Source: Streptomyces roseus
GTDB lineage: Bacteria; Actinomycetota; Actinomycetes; Streptomycetales; Streptomycetaceae
Length of the DNA: 64,000 nt
Direction of reading: 5' to 3'
Assembly (NCBI RefSeq): GCF_001044425.1
Contig: NZ_LFML01000068.1
Span: 160,371-224,370 of the forward strand
Under the pieces are notes generated by a model that made no database searches, was not told the origin of the DNA, and saw only the letters and a list, made by a program, of their open reading frames with translations. Of the stretch, positions 16,916-25,017 are shown piece by piece. The position numbers and the translations under genes were made by a program. Every line of letters begins with the position of its first letter. Positions within the stretch are counted from its first letter, which is position 1.

Positions 16916-17017
16916 ATGTCCGCGTTCGAGCTTTCCGCCCCGCGGCTCCACACCCCCGGCCCCTGTACCGCGCCGGGTGCGTGTCCGGGCCGCTGTCAGG
17001 CCCCCCGCCGCGCCTGA
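16916..17017 (+). CDS. 33-aa cysteine-containing leader peptide, candidate cysteine attenuator
   Basis: The peptide begins MSAFELSAPRLH and carries three cysteines within 11 residues (CTAPGACPGRC) close to its end. It lies 284 bp before the first gene of an organosulfur uptake operon and behind a promoter that would make it leaderless. Established knowledge: in mycobacteria, leaderless cysteine-rich short ORFs act as cysteine-responsive attenuators of sulfur genes. The position, cysteine spacing and lack of a ribosome binding site suggest the same logic here. The region 17018-17301 is rich in repeated CCGCGTGCCGGCC and GGACCGTG words that could form alternative hairpins. No experimental support; function is inferred. 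Confidence 0.5.
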   Translation: MSAFELSAPRLHTPGPCTAPGACPGRCQAPRRA

Positions 17018-17301
17018 GCCCCGCCCAGGGCCCCATCGACGACCGCTCGCCATCCGAGCCGGTCCTCGGCCGCGTAACGGCCGCGTGCCGGCCCGCGTGC
17101 CGGCCGTCCCCGTCCCGACGTCCGTTCGGCCCGAGGACCGTGGCCCGCGGACCGTGACCCCGGCCCTCGGCACCCGTCCGGCCCGCGGTCGCACCCCGTC
17201 CCCCCGGCCCGCACGCGGGCCGGGACCCTCCCGTCGCTCCGCCCGACCAGCCCGTGCCGGACCCGCCTTCGGCATGCCCTGAACGCACCCAAGGAGTTCC
17301 C

Positions 17302-18234
17302 ATGACCACCGCCACCCGCACCCAGCCCCTCGTCACCCGGATCGGCGGCCGGATCGGCGCCGAGATCGGGGGCGTGCGGCTCGGGGGTGAGCTTCAGCCG
17401 GAGGCCGTCGCCGAGATCCGGGCCGCCCTCCTCGCCCACAAGGTCGTCTTCTTCCGCGACCAGGACCACCTCGACGAGGCCGGCCACGAAGCCTTCGCCC
17501 AGCTGCTCGGCACGCCCGTCGCCCACCCCACCGTGCCCTCCGCCGACGGCCGCTACGCCCTCGGGATCGACTCCCACCACGGCGCCCGCGCCAACCAGTG
17601 GCACACCGACGTCACCTTCGTCCCCGCCTACCCCGCCTTCTCCATCCTCCGCGCCGTCACCATCCCCCCGTACGGCGGCAACACGCTGTGGGCCAACACC
17701 GCCGCCGCCTACGCCCACCTCCCCGAGCCGCTGCGCGCCCTCGCCGACGGCCTGCGCGCCGTCCACACCAACGAGTACGACTACGCCGCCCTCAAGCCCG
17801 ACGCGCTCCCCGAGGCCCTCGCCCAGTACCGCGAGGTGTTCACGTCCACGAAGTTCCGCACCGAGCACCCCGTCGTCCGCGTCCACCCCGAGACCGGCGA
17901 ACGCAGCCTGCTCCTCGGCAACTTCGTCCAGCGGATCGAGGGCCTGACCGGTCAGGACTCCCGTGCGCTGGTCGACCTCTTCCAGTCGCACATCGAGCGC
18001 CCCGAGAACACCGTCCGCTGGCAGTGGCGGGCCGGTGACGTCGCGATCTGGGACAACCGCGCCACCCAGCACTACGGCGTCGACGACTCCGACGACCACG
18101 AGCGCACCCTGCGCCGGGTGACGGTCGACGGCGACGTGCCCGTCGGCCCGGACGGGGTGCCGTCCCGCCTGATCAGCCCCGAGACCGTCCCCGACCCGTC
18201 CTTCGGCATCCCGTCGGGCGCTTCCACCGCCTGA
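17302..18234 (+). CDS. TauD/TfdA-family Fe(II)/2-oxoglutarate dioxygenase (sulfonate or alkylsulfate desulfurisation)
   Basis: Oxygenolytic release of sulfite or sulfate from an organosulfur substrate, with 2-oxoglutarate as cosubstrate. The 310-aa protein has the iron facial triad: H101 and D103 in QWHTDVTF, and H257 in ATQHYG; the 2-oxoglutarate-binding arginine lies in ERTLRRV. The start is ATG 17302 with AAGGAG 6 nt upstream. It opens an operon with a flavin reductase, SsuABC and an FMN monooxygenase, which fixes its role in sulfur scavenging. Sequence alone does not say whether taurine or alkyl sulfates (AtsK type) are the substrate. Confidence 0.9.
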   Translation: MTTATRTQPLVTRIGGRIGAEIGGVRLGGELQPEAVAEIRAALLAHKVVFFRDQDHLDEAGHEAFAQLLGTPVAHPTVPSADGRYALGIDSHHGARANQWHTDVTFVPAYPAFSILRAVTIPPYGGNTLWANTAAAYAHLPEPLRALADGLRAVHTNEYDYAALKPDALPEALAQYREVFTSTKFRTEHPVVRVHPETGERSLLLGNFVQRIEGLTGQDSRALVDLFQSHIERPENTVRWQWRAGDVAIWDNRATQHYGVDDSDDHERTLRRVTVDGDVPVGPDGVPSRLISPETVPDPSFGIPSGASTA

Positions 18235-18265
18235 CCCGCAGTCCGTACCAAGCCCAGGAGGCACC

Positions 18266-18829
18266 GTGCCCACCCTGCTCGCCCTCACCGGCAGCCCCTC
18301 CCCGCACTCCCGTACCGCCGTCGTCGCCGACCACGTGCTGCGCCGGCTCGCCCACGCCGGGTTCGACACCGCCCACCTCGCCGTACGGGAGCTCCCCGCC
18401 GCCGATCTCCTCTCCGCCCGCCGCGGCGAACCGGAGATCCGCCGGGCCCTCGAAGCGGTGGCGGAGGCCGACGGGATCATCGTCGCCACCCCGGTCTACA
18501 AGGCCTCGTACACCGGCCTGCTCAAGGCCTTCCTCGACCTGCTCCCGCAGGACGGGCTGGCCGGCAAGACGGTCCTGCCGATCGCCACCGGCGGCAGCCT
18601 CGCCCACGTCCTGACCCTCGACTACGCCCTGCGCCCGGTGCTCGCGGCGCTCGGAGCGCGGCACGTCACCGCCGGCCGGTTCGTCCTGGACTCCTCCGTC
18701 GAGCGCGGGACCGGCCCCGGCCGGCTGCGGCCCGAGGCGGAGCTGGACCTCTTCCAGGCCGTCGACGAGTTCGCCGGGGCGCTCAGCGCCCAGACCTCCG
18801 CGGCCGCCCTCGCCACCACCGCCCCGTAG
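18266..18829 (+). CDS. ssuE: NADPH-dependent FMN reductase (SsuE type)
   Basis: Supplies reduced FMN to the operon's monooxygenase. The 187-aa flavodoxin-like protein shows ALTGSPSPHSRT at the phosphate-binding loop, ATPVYKASYTGLLKAFLDLL and LPIATGGSLAH, all typical of SsuE. It starts at GTG 18266 with AGGAGG 5 nt upstream, 31 nt after the dioxygenase stop. Function as the reductase of a two-component system is well supported by the monooxygenase at the end of the operon. Confidence 0.9.
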   Translation: MPTLLALTGSPSPHSRTAVVADHVLRRLAHAGFDTAHLAVRELPAADLLSARRGEPEIRRALEAVAEADGIIVATPVYKASYTGLLKAFLDLLPQDGLAGKTVLPIATGGSLAHVLTLDYALRPVLAALGARHVTAGRFVLDSSVERGTGPGRLRPEAELDLFQAVDEFAGALSAQTSAAALATTAP

Positions 18830-18869
18830 CGGCCCCGAAACCACCGATTCCCGAACAAGGACCACCTCC

Positions 18870-19907
18870 ATGCCCGCAGCCCTCGCCTCCACCACTTCCC
18901 GACGCCAGTTCCTCACCCTGCTCGGCATCTCGGCGGCCGCGGTGAGCTGCGGCACGGCCACCGCAACCGGCGGATCCGGCGGATCCGGCAAGCAGGTCAC
19001 GACCCTCAAGTACCAGGGAGCCGTCGGCGCGGTCCTGCTCCCCGAGCTGGCCGCGGACCTCGGCTACCTGGAGGGCCTGACCCTCGACTGGGTCGGCAAC
19101 ACCATCAGCGGCCCCCAGGACATCCAGTCCGCGGCCACCGGCCAGACCCACTTCGGCGGAGCCTTCAACGGCGCGATCGTCAAACTCGCCGCGAGCAAGG
19201 CCCAGATCCAGTCCGTCATCTCCTACTACGGCTCCGACAAGGACACCTACCTCGGCTACTACGTCCTGGAGGACAGCCCGATCCGCTCGCCCCGCGACCT
19301 GATCGGCAAGAAGGTCGGCATGAACACCCTGGGCGCCCACGCCCAGGCGCTGCTGGAGATCTACCTGGAACGCGGCGGCATCTCCAGGGCCGACGCGGCG
19401 AAGGTCGAGTCCCTCGTGGTCCCGCCCGTCAACACCGAGCAGGCCCTGCGCCAGAAGCAGATCGAGGTCGGGGTGCTCAGCGGGGTCCTGCGCGACAAGG
19501 CCCTCGCCTCCGGCGGCATCCGCCCGCTGTTCAAGGACCACGAGCTGCTGGGCGCCTTCAGCGCCGGGTCGTACGTGATGACCCGGCGGTTCATCAAGGA
19601 GAACCCCGACACCGTACGGACCTTCACGACCGGCGTGGCCAAGGCCATCGAGTGGTCCCGGACGACCCCGCGCGAGGAGGTCATCGCCCGGATGACCGCG
19701 ATCGTCAAGAAGCGGGGCCGCAACGAGGACACCTCCACGCTCCAGTACTGGCGCTCGTACGGCGTGGCCGAGACCGGCGGCCGGATCGCGGACAAGGAGT
19801 TCCAGCTGTGGATCGACTGGCTCGGTGAGCGCGGCGAGGTCAAGAAGGGCCAGCTCAAGGCCTCCGACCTGTACACGAACGAGTTCAACGGCCAGGGGAA
19901 GGGCTGA
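18870..19907 (+). CDS. ssuA: Sulfonate ABC transporter substrate-binding lipoprotein (SsuA type)
   Basis: Extracytoplasmic receptor (345 aa) that captures the organosulfur substrate. The N-terminus has a twin-arginine signal with a lipobox: TSRRQFLTLLGISAAAVSC, predicting Tat export and lipidation at the Cys. The mature part follows SsuA/THI5-like proteins (QSAATGQTHFGGAFNGAI, DLIGKKVGMNTLGAHAQALL). The operon partner ATPase begins 5 nt after its stop. A Gly/Ser-rich linker follows the lipidated Cys. Substrate (alkanesulfonate, taurine or sulfate ester) is not determined. Confidence 0.9.
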   Translation: MPAALASTTSRRQFLTLLGISAAAVSCGTATATGGSGGSGKQVTTLKYQGAVGAVLLPELAADLGYLEGLTLDWVGNTISGPQDIQSAATGQTHFGGAFNGAIVKLAASKAQIQSVISYYGSDKDTYLGYYVLEDSPIRSPRDLIGKKVGMNTLGAHAQALLEIYLERGGISRADAAKVESLVVPPVNTEQALRQKQIEVGVLSGVLRDKALASGGIRPLFKDHELLGAFSAGSYVMTRRFIKENPDTVRTFTTGVAKAIEWSRTTPREEVIARMTAIVKKRGRNEDTSTLQYWRSYGVAETGGRIADKEFQLWIDWLGERGEVKKGQLKASDLYTNEFNGQGKG

Positions 19908-19912
19908 GCGCC

Positions 19913-20755
19913 GTGGCGAAGATCGTGTTCGAGTCCGTGACCAAGACCTTCCCGGGCAAGCAGGCGAAGGGCAGGAGGGCCGGGGCCCCCGGCGGGGGCG
20001 CCTTCACCGCCCTCGACGGCGTGGACCTGGAGATCCGGGCCGGGGAGTTCGTGGTGGTCGTGGGCCCCAGCGGCTGCGGCAAATCCACCCTCCTCGACCT
20101 GCTGGGCGGCCTGGCCCGGCCCACCTCCGGCCGGATCCTCCTCGACGGGGAGCCGGTCACCGGGCCCGGCCTGGACCGGGGCATCGTCTTCCAGCAGTAC
20201 GCCCTGCTGCCCTGGCGCACCGCGCTCGGCAACATCGAGTTCGGACTGGAGGCGACCGGCGTTCCGCGCCGTGAACGAAAGGAGCGGGCCCGGGAGTTCC
20301 TGGACCTCGTCGGCCTCGCCGGATTCGAGGACCGCCACCCGCACGAACTGTCGGGGGGCATGCGCCAGCGCGTGGCGATCGCCCGTTCCCTCGCGTACGA
20401 CCCGGACGTCCTGCTGATGGACGAGCCGTTCGCCGCGCTCGACGCGCAGACCCGCGAATCCCTCCAGGACGAGCTGCGCCGCATCTGGCAGCGCACCGGC
20501 AAGACCGTCGTCTTCATCACGCACGGGATCGAGGAGGCCGTGTACCTCGGGCAGCGGGTGGCCGTGATGACCTCCCGGCCCGGCCGGATCAAGGAGACCG
20601 TCCCCGTCTCCTTCGGCGACCGGGCCACCGGCGCCGGCGGGGAAGAGCTGCGCTCCAGCCCCGAATTCGCGCGCTACCGCCACGAGATCTGGACCCTGCT
20701 CCACGACGAGGTGGCCCGCGCCCGCCAACTGGAGAAGGAGGAGGCCACCGTATGA
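19913..20755 (+). CDS. ssuB: Sulfonate ABC transporter ATP-binding protein (SsuB type)
   Basis: Energises uptake. The 280-aa protein has a complete ABC domain: Walker A GPSGCGKST, Q-loop VFQQYALLPW, signature LSGGMRQR, Walker B VLLMDEPFAALD and switch ITHGIEEAV. It starts at GTG 19913 behind AGGGGAAGGG and overlaps the permease start by ATGA. A short Gly/Lys-rich insert (QAKGRRAGAPGGG) near residue 20 is not found in typical members and looks like an expandable loop. Confidence 0.93.
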   Translation: MAKIVFESVTKTFPGKQAKGRRAGAPGGGAFTALDGVDLEIRAGEFVVVVGPSGCGKSTLLDLLGGLARPTSGRILLDGEPVTGPGLDRGIVFQQYALLPWRTALGNIEFGLEATGVPRRERKERAREFLDLVGLAGFEDRHPHELSGGMRQRVAIARSLAYDPDVLLMDEPFAALDAQTRESLQDELRRIWQRTGKTVVFITHGIEEAVYLGQRVAVMTSRPGRIKETVPVSFGDRATGAGGEELRSSPEFARYRHEIWTLLHDEVARARQLEKEEATV

Positions 20756-21738
20756 GCACCGGAACCGATACGAAGAGCACCGTGGTCGAGGCGGAAGCCG
20801 ATCGGGCGGACGGGGGGCGCCCGCCCGCGCCGGCGCCCGTACGGGAGCCCGCGCCCGTACGCGAATCCGCGCCCGTACGGGAGGCCGCGCCCGTACGCGA
20901 ATCCGCGCCCGTACGTGAACCCGCTCCGGCCCCGCCCGCTCCGGCTGCCCCTGCTGCCCCTGCCGTCCTGCGCGCCGTCGCCCGGTGGCTGCGCGCGGCG
21001 GCCCTGCGCTCGGCGGCGATCGTCGCCCTGCTCGCGCTCTGGGAGGCGGCGCCCCGGCTCGGACTGGTGGACTCCACCTTCCTCCCGCCGGTCAGCGAGG
21101 TCGCGGGGGCCTGGTGGGAACTGGCGGGCAACGGCCAGCTCGCCGAGCACACGCAGGCCAGCCTGGTCCGCTCCTTCGGCGGCTTCGGCATCGCCGTCGT
21201 CGTCGCGGTCCCGCTCGGCCTGCTGATCGGCTGGTACCGCCCCGTCGCGGTGCTGCTCGGCCCGCTGCTGGAGGTGTTCCGCAACACCGCGGCCCTCGCG
21301 CTGCTGCCGGTGTTCGTGCTGCTGCTCGGCATTGGCGAGACCTCGAAGGTCTCGATCGTCGTCTACGCCTGCGTCTGGCCGATCCTGCTGAACACCATCA
21401 GCGCCGTCGGCAACGCCGATCCGACTCTGGTCCGACTGGCCCGGTCCATGGACCTGTCCACGCCGAAGCTGTTCCAGAAGGTGATCCTCCCGGCCTCCGT
21501 ACCGGCGATCTTCACCGGCATCCGGCTGGCCGGCGCCGTCTCGATCCTGGTCCTCGTGGCCGCCGAGATGATCGGCGCCAAGGCGGGTCTCGGCTACCTG
21601 ATCAACGCCTCGCAGTTCAACTTCGCGATCCCCGAGATGTACGCGGGCATCGTCACCATCTCCGCCATCGGCGTGGCCTTCAACCAGCTCCTCGTCAGCG
21701 TCGAACGCCGGCTCAGCCTCTGGCGCGTCCCCGCCTGA
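20752..21738 (+). CDS. ssuC: Sulfonate ABC transporter permease (SsuC type) with repetitive N-terminal extension
   Basis: Integral membrane channel subunit (328 aa). The binding-protein-dependent transport fold is clear, with several hydrophobic segments and the EAA-type loop around AIGGAGLARSMDLS-equivalent (VRLARSMDLSTPKLFQKVIL). Unusual is the first 65 residues or so: a proline/arginine/alanine-rich cytoplasmic stretch encoded by five 18-bp repeats giving PVRE(P/S/A)A units, then an Ala-Pro run. The catalytic region and length after the extension match the family. It overlaps ssuB by 4 nt. Confidence 0.9.
   Translation: MSTGTDTKSTVVEAEADRADGGRPPAPAPVREPAPVRESAPVREAAPVRESAPVREPAPAPPAPAAPAAPAVLRAVARWLRAAALRSAAIVALLALWEAAPRLGLVDSTFLPPVSEVAGAWWELAGNGQLAEHTQASLVRSFGGFGIAVVVAVPLGLLIGWYRPVAVLLGPLLEVFRNTAALALLPVFVLLLGIGETSKVSIVVYACVWPILLNTISAVGNADPTLVRLARSMDLSTPKLFQKVILPASVPAIFTGIRLAGAVSILVLVAAEMIGAKAGLGYLINASQFNFAIPEMYAGIVTISAIGVAFNQLLVSVERRLSLWRVPA
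20833..20922 (+). repeat. Five in-frame 18-bp direct repeats in the ssuC 5' end
   Basis: Units start at 20833, 20851, 20869, 20887 and 20905, consensus GCGCCCGTACG(G/C)GA(G/A)(T/C)CC. Copies 2 and 4 are identical. Each adds six residues to a disordered N-terminal tail, so copy number can vary without breaking the frame. Confidence 0.9.
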
Positions 21739-21770
21739 CACCCGTCTCTCCCACCCGAGGAACCACCACC

Positions 21771-23102
21771 ATGACCGCACCCCGGACCCTCCACCTCAAC
21801 GCCTTCCTCATGAACGCCGGGCACCACGACGCGGCCTGGCGCCACCCCGGCAGCAGTCCCGAGCGGGTCACCGACCTCAGGTACTTCCAGGAGCTGGCGC
21901 GGACCGCCGAGCGCGGGCGGCTCGACTCGATCTTCTTCGCCGACGGACTCGCCCTCTGGGGCAAGGCCCGCTACAACGCCCTCGGCGGGTTCGAGCCGCT
22001 CACCCTGCTCTCGGCCATCGCCGCCGTCACCGAGCACATCGGGCTGATCGCCACGGTCTCCACCACCTTCAACGAGCCCTTCCACCTCGCCCGCAAGTTC
22101 GCCTCCCTCGACCACATCAGCAACGGCCGCGCCGGCTGGAACATCGTCACCTCCGGAACCGTGGACGAGGCCCGCAACTTCGGCCAGGACGAGCACCTCG
22201 AACACGGCCTGCGCTACGAGCGCGCCCGCGAGTTCCTCGAGGTCGCCACCAAGCTCTGGGACAGCTGGGAGGACGACGCGATCGTCCTCGACAAGGAGCG
22301 CGGCATCTACGCCGACACCGACAAGCTCCACCCCGCCGCCCACCGCGGTACGTACTTCGGCGTCGCCGGCCCGCTCAACGTGCCCCGCTCCCCGCAGGGC
22401 CACCCGCTGCTCGTCCAGGCCGGCTCCTCGGAGGACGGCAAGGAGTTCGCCGCCCGGTACGCCGAGGCCGTCTTCACCGCCCAGCAGACCCTCGCCGACG
22501 GGCAAACCTTCTACAAGGACCTGAAGTCGCGCCTCGCGAAGTACGGCCGGAGCGAGTCCGACCTCCTCGTGCTGCCCGGCATCGCCCCCGTCATCGGCTC
22601 CACCGAGGCCGAGGCCAAGGCCCTGGAGCAGCAGCTCACCGACCTCCAGGTGCCGGAGTACGGGCTCGCCCAGCTCTCCGGCATGCTCGGCACCGACCTG
22701 ACGGGCCTGCCCCTGGACGGCCCGCTCCCCGAGCTCCCCGAGGAGCGGGACATCAACGGCAACAAGAGCCGCTTCACCCTCGTCGCCGAACTCGCCCGCC
22801 GCGACGGGCTCAGCCTGCGCGAACTGATCGCCCGCCTCGGCGCCGGGCGCGGCCACCGCGTCTTCGCGGGCACGCCCGAGCAGATCGCCGACCAGCTGGA
22901 GCAGTGGTTCACGCAGGGCGCCGCCGACGGGTTCAACATCATGGCGCCCGTGCTGCCGACCGGGCTCACCGACTTCGTCGACCACGTGGTGCCGATCCTG
23001 CAGCGGCGCGGCCTCTTCCGCACCGAGTACACGGGGGCGACCCTGCGCGAGAACTACGGCCTCGCGCGCCCGGCGAACCGGTACGCGCGGGCCGCCTCCT
23101 GA
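21771..23102 (+). CDS. FMN-dependent monooxygenase, NtaA/SnaA/DszA (DmoA-like) family
   Basis: Flavin-dependent two-component monooxygenase (443 aa) that uses FMNH2 from the operon's reductase to cleave C-S or C-N bonds. Family features are LNAFLMNAGHHDAAWRHP near the start, LDSIFFADGLALW, STTFNEPFHLARKFASLDHI and GRAGWNIVTS. Its place at the end of an Ssu-type transporter operon points to an organosulfur substrate such as a sulfide, sulfone or sulfonate. The start is ATG 21771, 32 nt after ssuC; a strong hairpin follows the stop. Confidence 0.9.
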   Translation: MTAPRTLHLNAFLMNAGHHDAAWRHPGSSPERVTDLRYFQELARTAERGRLDSIFFADGLALWGKARYNALGGFEPLTLLSAIAAVTEHIGLIATVSTTFNEPFHLARKFASLDHISNGRAGWNIVTSGTVDEARNFGQDEHLEHGLRYERAREFLEVATKLWDSWEDDAIVLDKERGIYADTDKLHPAAHRGTYFGVAGPLNVPRSPQGHPLLVQAGSSEDGKEFAARYAEAVFTAQQTLADGQTFYKDLKSRLAKYGRSESDLLVLPGIAPVIGSTEAEAKALEQQLTDLQVPEYGLAQLSGMLGTDLTGLPLDGPLPELPEERDINGNKSRFTLVAELARRDGLSLRELIARLGAGRGHRVFAGTPEQIADQLEQWFTQGAADGFNIMAPVLPTGLTDFVDHVVPILQRRGLFRTEYTGATLRENYGLARPANRYARAAS

Positions 23103-23123
23103 GGGGCTCCGCCGGCTGAGCGC

Positions 23124-23156
23124 GCGGCCGCCGGAGCCTCGTACTCCGGCGGCCGC
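23124..23156. terminator. Perfect 13-bp hairpin ending the sulfur operon
   Basis: GCGGCCGCCGGAG (23124-23136) pairs with CTCCGGCGGCCGC (23144-23156) around a 7-nt loop. It lies 21 nt after the monooxygenase stop and 9 nt before the stop of the convergent oxidoreductase gene, so it can serve both. Confidence 0.8.
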
Positions 23157-23165
23157 CGCATGCCG

Positions 23166-24086
23166 TCAGACGGTGAGGACGATCTTGCCGCGGGTGCGGC
23201 CCGACGCGCTGAGCTCCCAGGCCTTCGCGGCCTCGGCGAGCGGCAGTGCGTGCTCGACGTTGACCGTGAGGCGGCCCGCGTCGGCGAGCTCCGCCAGGAA
23301 GGTCAGATCGGCGGTGTCCGGGCGCACCCACAACTGGTGCGCGCCCTTGGCGGCGGCCTCGTAGTCGGCGATGGAGACGACCCGGGGGCGTTCCTTGACG
23401 AGCGACTGGAGCATTTCGACGGCGCCGTCCCCGTGGAAGTCCAGTCCGGCGTCGATGCCTTCGGGGGCGAGGGCGCGGATCCGGTCCGCGAGGCCCTCCC
23501 CGTACAGGACGGGCTCGGCGCCGAGCGAGCGCAGGTAGTCGTGGTTGTGCGCGCCCGCCGTGCCGATGACGCGCAGGCCGAGCGCGACGGCGATCTGCAC
23601 GCCGAAGGAGCCGGTGCCGCCGGCCGCGGAGTGGATGACGACGGTCTCGCCGGCCCTGAGGCCCGCGCGGGTGAGGGACTGGTACGCGGTGAGGCCGGCC
23701 AGCGGGATGCCCGCGGCCTGCTCGAAGGTCAGGGTCCGCGGCTTGCGGGCGAGCGTGCGGACCGGGGCGGAGACCAGTTCGGCGTAGGTGCCGAGCTCGA
23801 CCCACTCCTTGCGGACGTACCCGTAGACCTCGTCGCCGACGGAGAAGTCGAAGGTGTCGGGGCCGACGGCCTCGACGACTCCGGCCACGTCCCAGCCGGG
23901 TATGACGGGGTGGCGGACTTCGAGGATGGGGTCCAGGTATCCGGCGGCGATCTTCCAGTCGACCGGGTTGACGCCGGCCGCCTTGACCCGGACCAGCACC
24001 TCGCCGGGGCCGACCTTGGGCGGGCTTACGTCAACGAGCTTCAGGTTCGGGGTGGTTCCGTATGCGTCGTACGTGATTGCCTTCAT
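23166..24086 (-). CDS. NADP-dependent quinone oxidoreductase-like protein (MDR superfamily)
   Basis: Zinc-free medium-chain oxidoreductase of 306 aa. It has the GroES-like N-terminal domain (MKAITYDAYG, GVNPVDWKIAAGY, PGWDVAGVVEAVG, GDEVYGY) and a Rossmann domain with VIHSAAGGTGSFGVQIA. The catalytic zinc ligands of alcohol dehydrogenases are absent. I chose ATG 24086, preceded by GGGGGCG 4 nt away; an upstream in-frame TTG would add four residues. Substrate is unknown; reduction of quinones or enones is typical. Confidence 0.85.
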   Translation of the reverse strand: MKAITYDAYGTTPNLKLVDVSPPKVGPGEVLVRVKAAGVNPVDWKIAAGYLDPILEVRHPVIPGWDVAGVVEAVGPDTFDFSVGDEVYGYVRKEWVELGTYAELVSAPVRTLARKPRTLTFEQAAGIPLAGLTAYQSLTRAGLRAGETVVIHSAAGGTGSFGVQIAVALGLRVIGTAGAHNHDYLRSLGAEPVLYGEGLADRIRALAPEGIDAGLDFHGDGAVEMLQSLVKERPRVVSIADYEAAAKGAHQLWVRPDTADLTFLAELADAGRLTVNVEHALPLAEAAKAWELSASGRTRGKIVLTV

Positions 24087-24136
24087 GATCGCCCCCAACG
24101 GGGCGCCCGGGGTGCCCTATTCCCGTACGGGACCTC

Positions 24137-24850
24137 TCAGGCGGGCAGGCTGTTGCGGTGCGAGCGCCGCCGGGCCGCGCTGAACAGGGCCTGGATCTGC
24201 ACCCCGGACTGCTCGACGTCGTCCAGCGGGGAGGGGAACGCGAGCCGTACGTCCCGGTGGCCGCGGTGCAGCTCCAGGCGCAGGGTGATCCCGTACCGGT
24301 CCATGGCGAGCGGCAGTACGCGCAGGACCGCGGCGGCGGGCAGCGGCCGGACCAGGCGCAGGAGGAGCGTGACGAGCTCGGCGTGGTCGTCGAGGAGGTG
24401 GGTGAGCATGCCGGCCTCGTACGGGGCGAGGGGGTCGGGGCGGGCCGCGTCGAGCTCTTCGAGGCCGACGCAGGTGCGTCCCTCGTCGGTCTCCAGGACG
24501 GCCCGGCCGAATTCCATGCAGGTGGAGTCGGCGCCCTCGTCCGTGTAGGGCGTGAGCAGGCGGCCGGTGATCGTCACGCGGGCGCGCACGCGGTCCCGTA
24601 CGGGGGTGGGGGCGATGTCGGTGAACTCCAGCCGGATGGAGGGCCGGTGCTCGGATTCGCCGCCGGGCTCGGACGGGTGCAGGTGCAGCCGGCCCATCGG
24701 GTCCGATCCGTCGAGGTGGCGGACTTCGCTGCTCAGCCCGTTGGTGACCACGGTCATGGAGTGGGCGGCGGCCAGGATCGACCGGACCCGCTCGGCAGGG
24801 GCGGGCCGGCCGGCGGCCGGGGTGGCGGGGGCGGCGCCGGGCGTGTGCAT
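24137..24850 (-). CDS. DUF2470-type heme/iron-associated protein under iron control
   Basis: A 237-aa cytosolic protein. The N-terminal half resembles the split-barrel fold of pyridoxamine-phosphate-oxidase-like heme proteins, and the C-terminal part (DPLAPYEAGMLTHLLDDHAEL, with MDRYGITLRLE) matches DUF2470, which is found in HugZ-like heme-utilisation proteins. ATG 24850 is chosen because GGAGAG lies 7 nt upstream; ATG 24865 lies within that leader. A near-perfect IdeR/DmdR1 iron box sits 33 nt before the start, so expression is expected only under iron limitation. Heme iron release or handling is a reasonable but unproven role. Confidence 0.75.
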   Translation of the reverse strand: MHTPGAAPATPAAGRPAPAERVRSILAAAHSMTVVTNGLSSEVRHLDGSDPMGRLHLHPSEPGGESEHRPSIRLEFTDIAPTPVRDRVRARVTITGRLLTPYTDEGADSTCMEFGRAVLETDEGRTCVGLEELDAARPDPLAPYEAGMLTHLLDDHAELVTLLLRLVRPLPAAAVLRVLPLAMDRYGITLRLELHRGHRDVRLAFPSPLDDVEQSGVQIQALFSAARRRSHRNSLPA

Positions 24851-24882
24851 GCGGGATCTCTCCATCGTCGTGAGCAGCTGAC

Positions 24883-24901
24883 TTAGGTATGCCTAACCTA
24901 A
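24883..24901. promoter_or_regulatory. Iron box (DmdR1/IdeR operator)
   Basis: TTAGGTATGCCTAACCTAA reads on the opposite strand as TTAGGTTAGGCATACCTAA, nearly identical to the 19-bp actinobacterial iron box. It is centred about 42 bp upstream of the DUF2470 gene start, where bound repressor would cover the promoter. Confidence 0.88.
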
Positions 24902-24981
24902 CCTATTCGCTTCTGTGGGAGTACCCCGTGTCGCTCGTGTCGTAGTTGGGCTGAACGGGTGAAACGCGAGAGGATGGGGGG

Positions 24982-25017
24982 ATGCACATGAAGCGCACGG
25001 CCGAGGCGGCCCGGTGA
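24982..25017 (+). CDS. Possible 11-codon leader ORF coupled to the SepF-like gene
   Basis: ATG CAC ATG AAG ... CGG TGA (MHMKRTAEAAR) has a good AGGATGGGGG upstream, while the SepF-like GTG at 25014 has no ribosome binding site of its own and overlaps this stop as GTGA. Ribosomes may reach the main gene by termination-reinitiation. The ORF is too short to judge by composition. Confidence 0.3.
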   Translation: MHMKRTAEAAR

